Shown one piece after another: positions 57,586 to 64,000 of a stretch of DNA of 64,000 bases. This DNA is from Cavenderia fasciculata (lineage: Eukaryota; Evosea; Eumycetozoa; Acytosteliales; Cavenderiaceae), in assembly GCF_000203815.1 (NCBI RefSeq), contig NW_004457708.1, positions 992,001 to 1,056,000 of the forward strand. Direction: 5' to 3'. Each line of letters begins with the position of its first letter. Position 1 is the first letter of the stretch. A model generated the notes under the pieces. The model saw only the letters and a program-made list of their open reading frames with translations, did not search any database and was not told the DNA's origin. The position numbers were made by a program, and so were the translations under genes.

Positions 57586-57709
57586 GAAACTTTAACCATT
57601 TTTCTTCCAGACTATAGTTGAGATTATTAAGACCAAGAGACTACTACATCAAAGAAAAGTGTGTGGATTATTATTAAAAAGAGAGACTCAGGATGAAGAA
57701 GTAAAATAA
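57586..57709 (+). pseudogene. Relic of the array family's C-terminal domain
   Basis: Right after array gene 1, short pieces of the same C-terminal coding sequence recur in order: GAAACTTTAACCATTTTTCTTCCA-like (ETLTIYLP region, quoted over two parts), AAGACCAAGAGACTACTACA (TKTKRLPH region), GTGTGTGGATTATTATTAAA (CGFTFK region) and GAAGAAGTAAAATAA at the end. Much of the domain is deleted in between. It is a dead, internally deleted copy. Confidence 0.65.
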
Positions 57710-57911
57710 ATTATAATGTTATAAAAATAAATACAACCTTTTCCAAATTTTGTTTTTTTCATATTTTTAAGATTTTTGTGCAGATGCAAAAATGCCAAAG
57801 TTTTGAATCATTCATCAAAAATCAATCTTTCTACTTTTTATTTATTTGTTTGTTATCTCTAGTCATATAGTACATTAGTATAGTTTACTCTCGTATTAAA
57901 GAAAAGACAAG

Positions 57912-59011
57912 ATGGGTAGAGTAGTATTAAGATGGAAAAATAAAGAAAAAGCAGTTCTTTTAACAACAATAGAAAATTTAAAAAGTATGTATATTAAATG
58001 ATGATTACTATTATCTTATATGATTATTACTATTAGTAACACTTTTTATTTCATTTCATTCATTCATTCATTGTGTTTGAAGAGAATAACCCAAATAAAG
58101 AATTTACACCAAACGAACTGGCAGTAGAGGTTAAAACGATTAAAATCTTTGATAGATTTACAGAGGCTCAAGTGTGTAACAAAATCAACAACACTTTTAG
58201 ACCCCCATACTCTAATGAAATACCCCGTGTAGTAAAGAAACAAAAGCACGATGGTGAGTTTGCAGATTCTCAAATGCCTCCCATGTCTCCCAATACAGCA
58301 ACAAGCATTCAACAGACAGACGATCTAGATCCAATCATTTCTCGTCATTCAAATTATCAACATTTTTCTAATAATCGTACTACCGCTCCAAAACCTGAAC
58401 CTACAACTCCTGCTCTTATTCCTACTACTACGAGTACAAATACTAGTACTCCTTGTAATGGTAGTACTGCTAGTAAACCTCAAAAGTCATCAACTCAATA
58501 TGTGAATCCAACTTGTACATTCTCAGAAACTGAATCAACTACTACACCAACCACTATTCCAATTGTGGCCAATACACCACCTTCATCAGCACCATTACTA
58601 TCTAATCATAATAATAATACAATGCCAGATAAATATATAGATGATATAGACACCCTTGGTTACAACAACAACAATAATAGCATGTTTATTTCATTTTATG
58701 GTCAAGGTAATGAAACTTTAACCATATATCTTCCACTATGTATGGGTGAGACATTCAAACACACCATCACATCAAGTGGTGATATCATTGTACAGGTGTT
58801 TAGATCTGACTTTTGTTGCGATTTCACTAAAACCAAAAGATTGCCCCATCCATTGGCTGGAACATATCGAGCCTATTTTAAAAGACCACAAGACTATGGT
58901 ATGCCAGTTTTGGCAACAAACAAAGGATACAAAGAAATGTATCTTCAAGAAATGTGTGGATTTACTTTTAAAAGAGAGATTAAAGAAATCTCTGAAGAAG
59001 TTGAATTATAA
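57912..59011 (+). CDS. Array gene 2: SANT-like + conserved C-terminal domain, intact
   Basis: Exons 57912-57984 and 58083-59011 (phase 1) give 333 residues. Residues 1-70 form a Myb/SANT-like unit (RWKNKEKAVLLTTIENLK, then FTEAQVCNKINNTFR, with the aromatic and the 'T..Q..NKI' third helix). A conserved linker block follows (MPPMSPNTATSIQQTDDLDP, then IISRHSNYQHF). A Thr/Ser/Pro/Asn linker includes the phrase STQYVNPTCTFSETES, also seen in genes 1 and 3. The C-terminal domain (225-333) starts MFISFYGQGNETLTIYLPLC and ends FTFKREIKEISEEVEL. It is beta-rich and contains three to four Cys; I do not recognise it. The SANT-like part suggests DNA binding and hence a nuclear regulator (inference). 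Confidence 0.7.
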
Positions 59012-59210
59012 ACACAATGACATTGTACAAATAAAATGGATCTCCAAATTGTCCAAGAACAACAGTCTAGACTACCACACCCTCTCACTCTCTCCTCTCT
59101 CGAAATTAAAAATTGGTTGTTGATTTTGTTGGGTTTTAACCCAAAGGTAATAATAACTTTTTCATTATTTCATTGTACAATTTTATCTGTTTAAAAAAGA
59201 GACAAGAGAA

Positions 59211-59921
59211 ATGGTTAAAAATGCAAAATGGAGTAGAAAAGAAGGAGATGACCTGATATCAATAGTGGAACAAATAAAAAGTACGTATCTCTAAACATCT
59301 AAAAGTATGAAACATAATGTTGACTAACCAATTATTATTACTGATTAATTTGTAGGGGAAAACCCAGAAAGAGTATTTTCAAATCCTCAATTGGCAATAG
59401 AGATCAAAAAGGTGGAGACCTTTAGTAAATTTACAGAACCTCAGTTGATTAACAAAATAAAAAGAAATAATAGAAAGGCCCATCAAGAAAATAAGAGAGT
59501 AAAGTACAGTGGGGAATTTTCTGGATCAACTACCGTCACCGACAATGTGTCTCCTCCAATTGCTCCATTATTAGAGGAAAAAAGAGTTAGACTACCTCCA
59601 AACAGACCTTATCAAGAATTTCTGGATCTTCATAATATCTCACAGTCAACAAAGTTGAATCCAACACCCTATCTCTACTACAGACCTACTACAACTAGTA
59701 CTCGTAATGTCAGTACTCCTAGTGCACCTCAAATATCATCATCATTAGTTTCATCATCAACTCAATATTTGAATCCAAAGGGTCCATTTTCTGGATCTCA
59801 ATCGGCCACTACACTAACCACCCATTCCATTCCATTTGTAGATAATAATTCAACCATCCCATCAAATCAAATTACAAAACCTGTTATAGATGATAATATT
59901 TTGGACTCTTTTGGTAACAAT

Positions 59922-59955
<34 letters not shown>

Positions 59956-60287
59956 GCATGTTTATTTCATTTTATGGTCAAAGTGATGAAACTCTGACCA
60001 TATATCTTCCACTTTGTATAGGTGAGACATTCAAACACACCATCACACCGAGTGGTGATATCATTGTACAAGTGTTTAGATCAGATTATAGTTGCAGTTT
60101 TACCAAAACCAAGAAACTACCACATTCAATGTCTGGATCGTACAAAGCCTATTTTAAAAGACCATTGGATTATGGTATGCCAGTTTTGGCAACAAACAAA
60201 GCATACAAAGATATGTATGTCCAAGAAATATGTGGATTTACTTTTAAAAGAGAGATTAAAGAGATATCTGAAGAAGTAGAATTATAA
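59211..60287 (+). CDS. Array gene 3: SANT-like + conserved C-terminal domain, intact
   Basis: Exons 59211-59280 and 59356-60287 (phase 1) give 333 residues. The SANT-like part reads MVKNAKWSRKEGDDLISIVE and ENPERVFSNPQLAIEIKK, then FTEPQLINKIKRNNR. Instead of the SIQQTDD block of genes 2, 4 and 5, it has EEKRVRLPPNRPYQEF, shared with gene 1, then SSTQYLNPKGPFSGSQSA. A poly-Asn run (AAT)n leads directly into the C-terminal domain (225-333), which differs from gene 2 at few positions (GQSDETLTI, DYSCSFTKTKKLPHS). It ends EIKEISEEVEL like all members. The start is supported by the same phase-1 junction and by upstream AAAAGAGACAAGA. Confidence 0.7.
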
Positions 60288-60596
60288 TAATCAACAACAA
60301 CAAAATCCAATATATCACAAACTAAATGTATATGAAGTTCAAAAAAAACTCGTAGTTCGAGACATTTTTCTGATTAAAAACTATCTTTGAGGGAGGGTGT
60401 CGATGCTCTATGATCATCGTCATTGTCTTACCTTTTACTTTTACTTTTAACAAAAGGTCAATTTGAATCATGAAAGGTCGATAATATCTTTCTACTTGAC
60501 TTAATTTGTTATCTCTTATCTCTAGATATCTATAGTAGTAGTATAAAGTGTGTGAAGTTAATAATTATTAATTAACTTTCATTATAGTAGAAGAAA

Positions 60597-61286
60597 ATGA
60601 AGGCGGGTAATGCTAAATGGAGTAAGGAAGAAACTGCTGATCTGTTATTAATCATCTGTCAATTAAAAAGTATGTGAACTAAATATATATATTAAATGAT
60701 TATCTTTTATATAGGCTTTGTTTATAGCTAACCATTCATTCATTCATTCATTCAGAGGACAACCCAGAGAGAGTATTCACACAGCCTCAACTAGCAACAG
60801 AGATCAAAAAGCTTGAAGCTTTTAGTAGATTTACAGATGCTCAATTGGTGAACAAAATCAACAATACTTATAGACCGACAGACTCTGATGGTACTACGTA
60901 AAGTAAAGAAACAAAAGTATGGAGATGTGTTTGATTCTAAATTACAACCATTGTCTCCCAATTTAATTAGCATTCAACAGACAGATGATGTTGATCCAAT
61001 CATTTCTCGACATTCAAATTATCAACATTTTTCGAATATTAATCGTAACTCTCCAACAAAGTTATCAGTTCAACCAACATATACTACTTTGTCTCCTACT
61101 CCTCCTACTCCTACTCCTATGAGTACTAGTAGTAGTAGTATAAATGAATCAACTTCTACACCAACCACTACACCAATTATGACCAATACGCCTCCTCCAC
61201 CAACACCAGTACCAACTACATCACCAACTTTATCATCATATCATATTGCAATGCCAGATAAAGATGATATAGACACTTTTGGTTAC

Positions 61287-61318
<32 letters not shown>

Positions 61319-61654
61319 TAATAATAGTATGTTTATTTCATTTTATGGTCAAGGTAATGAAACTTTAACCATTTACCTTCCACTATGTATGGGTGAGACG
61401 TTCAAACACACCATCACATCAAGTGGTGATATCATTGTACAGGTGTTTAGATCTGACTTGTGTTGTGATTTCACTAAAACCAAGAGACTACCACATCCAA
61501 TGTCTGGATCGTACAAAGCCTATTTTAAAAGACCACAAGACTATGGAATTCCAGTATTAGCAACAAAGGATACAGAGAAAAGTATCTTCAAGAAATGTGT
61601 GGATTTACTTTTAAAAGAGAGATTAAAGAAATCTCTGAAGAAGTTGAATTATAA
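60597..61654 (+). pseudogene. Array gene 4: SANT-like + conserved C-terminal domain, frameshifted
   Basis: Exon 1 is 60597-60669 (AGNAKWSKEETADLLLIICQ) and exon 2 starts at 60756 (DNPERVFTQPQLATEIKK, then FTDAQLVNKINNTYR). The first frame ends at 60,899-60,901. Homology resumes in another frame at about 60,890 (RKVKKQKYGDVF, then LSPNLISIQQTDDVDPII) and runs through a poly-Asn tract into the C-terminal domain. Near 61,565 four bases (CAAA) present in gene 2 are missing, so the last 30 codons (CGFTFKREIKEISEEVEL equivalent) are out of frame. The original stop is at 61,652-61,654, while the shifted frame runs to 61,679. Two small changes in an otherwise well-kept copy suggest recent loss. Confidence 0.7.
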
Positions 61655-61853
61655 AATAACAAATAAATATTTATTATAAATTGTACAAATAAATTGAATG
61701 TATCTCTAAATTACTATTTGAATCTTTTTTTTTTGACTACGAAACACCGAGTGCTCCCTCTATCGATTAAAAAAATCATTTATTATATACAGTCATTGCA
61801 TCTTTCTACTTTTTTTGTACATATATTTATTTTAAAAAAGACATAAAGATAAG

Positions 61854-63014
61854 ATGGGTAATGCAAAGTGGAGTGATCTTGAAACATCAGAACTTATATC
61901 AACAATCGATAAAATTAAAAGTATGTAAAGAATGAAATGAATATATATATATATATATATATATATTATGATTATTACTCTTTAGTTGGCTAACTACTTA
62001 TTCATTGATTCATTCATTTGGGTTGTATATTTATTAGAGGATAACCCTGATAAATTATTAACACAGCCTCAAATAGCAGCAGAGATCAAAAAGTATGAAC
62101 TCTTTGCTAGATTTACAGAGCCTCAAGTGTTGAATAAAATAAGCAATACATATAGATTAGGAGTACCTGACCCAGATACAGTCTCACGTTTACAAAAGAA
62201 ACAAAAGTACAGTGGTGTGTATGCAGATTCTCAAATGCCTCCCATGTCTCCCAATTCAGCAACAAGCATTCAACAGACAGACGATCTAGATCCAATCATT
62301 TCTCGTCATTCAAATTATCAACATTTTGCTACAATTAATCGTAACTCTAATATTAGTAAATCATTACAACAAACAGATATATCTACTCCATCATCTGCTA
62401 CTCACACTCCAACCCCTGTTTCTACTACTACTGCGACTGCTAGTACTCCTACTCGTAATAATGTTACGACTACACCTATAAAACCATCACCCTTTGTGAA
62501 TCCATATGAATCAATTAAATCACCAACACCATCAGAGGTTCCAATTATGACCAATACACCAACATTTTCAACACAAACACCAGCACCAGTACCAACTACA
62601 TCACCAACTGTATCATCTAATCATATTGCAATGCCAGATAAAGATGATACTATAGACTCTTTGAACCCCAATAATAATAATAGCATGTTTATTTCATTTT
62701 ATGGTCAAGGTAATGAAACTCTGACCATATATCTTCCACTTTGTATGGGTGAGACATTCAAACACACCATCACATCGAGTGGTGATATCATTGTACAGGT
62801 GTTTAGATCTGACTTTTGTTGCGATTTTACCAAAACCAAAAGATTGCCCCATCCAATGGCTGGAACATATCGAGCCTACTTTAAAAGACCATTGGATGAT
62901 GGAATTCCAGTTTTGGCAACAAACAAAGCGTACAGAGAAATGTATCTTCAAGAAATGTGTGGATTTACTTTTAAAAGAGAGATTAAAGAAATATCTGAAG
63001 AAGTAGAACTATAA
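61854..63014 (+). CDS. Array gene 5: SANT-like + conserved C-terminal domain, intact
   Basis: Exons 61854-61920 and 62038-63014 (phase 1) give 347 residues. The SANT-like part reads MGNAKWSDLETSELISTIDK and DNPDKLLTQPQIAAEIKKYE, then FTEPQVLNKISNTYR. The MPPMSPNSATSIQQTDDLDP and IISRHSNYQHF block is nearly identical to gene 2. A Thr/Pro-rich linker of about 110 residues is the longest of the set. The C-terminal domain (239-347) is almost identical to gene 2 at DNA level (YLPLCMGETFKHTITSSGDI, HPMAGTYRAYFKRP). The intron has a (TA)n tract. The ATG is preceded by AAAAAAGACATAAAGATAAG. Probably nuclear and DNA-binding by inference; function unknown. Confidence 0.7.
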
Positions 63015-63063
63015 ACAGAAAAATGTCTTCAGATTGTATATATTAACAAACAAATAAATTAAT

Positions 63064-63304
63064 CAACTCCTCCAATTATAATGACCAATACGTCTCCACC
63101 ACCATTATCCTCAACACCAATATCAACCACATCACCACTTTAAAATCGGATCATATTGCAATGCCAGATAAAGAAGATACTATAGATACCTTTAGTTACA
63201 ATAATAATAATAACAACTATAATAGAAAGTTTATTTCATTTTATGGTCAACGATAATGAACTTTGAAGATAAATCTTCCACTTTGTATGGGTGAGACATT
63301 CAAA
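63064..63304 (+). pseudogene. Relic of array family (linker and start of C-terminal domain)
   Basis: Just downstream of gene 5 the linker phrase ATTATGACCAATAC (here ATAATGACCAATACG), CATATTGCAATGCCAGATAA, AGATACTATAGATACC, an AAT tract, TTTATTTCATTTTATGGTCA and CTTCCACTTTGTATGGGTGA recur in the order found in gene 5. The frame is broken several times, and the copy stops abruptly at ACATTCAAA, 23 bases before the stop codon of the opposite-strand ankyrin-like gene. A truncated duplicate. Confidence 0.7.
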
Positions 63305-63327
63305 ATATTAAAATTGTCTAAAAACGT

Positions 63328-64000
63328 TTATGAATCGAAACTCTCCATTGTAGGTAAAAATCCATAATATTGGTTGACAGCTTCAACAATTTCATAGAAA
63401 TCTTCCCTCTTATTAATTGAGGATGCTAAAAGTGAGAGTAGGCTTCCATCATTTACATAATGTTTTTCGATCGATTCTCTTGACATTATTTTGTTTGACA
63501 AAATGTATTTGTAGATATCAGGATGAGTGAGACGAATGGCTCCTTTTGTGCATCCTTCTGTTCGATGTTTGTGGAGGAATGTAACAGTCTCCAAGTCAAA
63601 TCTAATGGCAGCATTGTCCATAGCCTTGGTCGTGCACCCTTCACTACGATTAAAATGTAAAAACTAATGGATGATGGATGATTAGAGTTGGTAAATTAAT
63701 TTAAATAAACAGTCACGATACATACTTTTGTAACTTCGATGTTTTTGGCATTATCCATTGCATCGGTTGTGCATCCTTCACTTCTATTTTCATGAATAAA
63801 CTAAAAGTCAAGTTTAAAAGGTCAAGTTAATAATAAATTATAAATTTCGATCAGTCAATACTTACCTTTACAATATCCAATTTATCAAAAGTAGCAGCCA
63901 AGTTTAATGTATTTCTAGACCACAAAACATTAGATTTTGGGTATTTCTTGTGGAAATATTGAATGACATCCAAACGACCGTATATTATGGCATATTCCAT
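63328..64000 (-). CDS. Ankyrin-like 'NRTEGC' repeat protein, C-terminal part
   Basis: Three exons are visible on the minus strand, phase 0: 63866-64000 (continuing past the window edge), 63726-63800 and 63328-63663. They encode MEYAIIYGRLDVIQYFHKKY..., a 25-residue unit FIHENRSEGCTTDAMDNAKN, and a last exon with FLHFNRSEGCTTKAMDNAAI, FLHKHRTEGCTKGAI and a helical tail (SINKREDFYEIVEAVNQYYG) similar in style to the tails of the genes at 20,669 and 50,649. The N-terminal module should lie beyond the window. No breaks in the visible part. Confidence 0.75.

Noticed and set aside
61936-61965. TA-rich tract as a possible origin or boundary element
   Set aside because: A simple (TA)n run inside an intron of array gene 5; nothing else supports a special role.

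Overview
The window is nuclear DNA of a dictyostelid social amoeba. The evidence is AT-rich intergenic DNA with long poly-A, poly-T and AAT/CAA tracts, short GT..AG introns, Asn/Gln/Thr-rich protein tails, and several amoeba-specific families: colossin, CTDC-type cysteine-rich surface proteins, IPT/TIG surface proteins, FNIP/F-box-like LRR proteins and the 'FLHxNRTEGC' ankyrin-like family. Well-expressed genes use noticeably GC-richer codons than their surroundings, so this is probably a relative of Dictyostelium discoideum rather than that very AT-rich species itself (inference).

Layout. 1-6.2 kb holds conserved housekeeping genes: the C-terminal part of a BAG6-like protein, UTP15, S-formylglutathione hydrolase and a four-EF-hand protein whose first coding exon is only the ATG. 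6.7-10.6 kb is a tandem pair of IPT/TIG surface proteins. 10.6-12.4 kb is an ankyrin-like gene lacking the family's N-terminal module. 12.9-19.7 kb holds a large FtsX-like permease and MDM12, an ERMES subunit. 20-28 kb mixes a small unknown gene, a full ankyrin-like gene, an F-box/FNIP-like gene, an acidic unknown protein and two broken copies of the ankyrin-family N-terminal module. 28.3-38.6 kb is one very large secreted protein of the colossin type, with about 15 SdrD/Cna-B-like repeats. 38.6-50.6 kb has an LRR-like gene, a tRNA-Arg, a CTDC type I membrane protein with NPLF/NPLY tail motifs, a small probable mitochondrial protein, a 2-oxoglutarate/Fe(II) oxygenase, a low-complexity protein and a GT2 glycosyltransferase. 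50.6-54.9 kb holds two more ankyrin-like genes, one with an internal stop. 56.4-63.3 kb is a tandem array of a two-domain family, and the window ends in another ankyrin-like gene.

The most unusual part is the 56.4-63.3 kb array. Five genes on one strand each encode a Myb/SANT-like N-terminal domain split by a phase-1 intron, a variable Ser/Thr/Pro/Asn linker and a nearly invariant 109-residue C-terminal domain that I do not recognise. Three genes are intact, two carry frameshifts, and two C-terminal relics lie among them. The family looks like a DNA-binding or regulatory set evolving by tandem duplication, gene conversion and decay. The second theme is the ankyrin-like family: seven loci here, built from exons that each hold whole 28-residue units (with a recurrent 25-residue variant), and headed by a conserved N-terminal module of unknown function.

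Exon coordinates were derived by hand from splice consensus and reading-frame continuity. Functional names rest on motif recognition, not on database searches.
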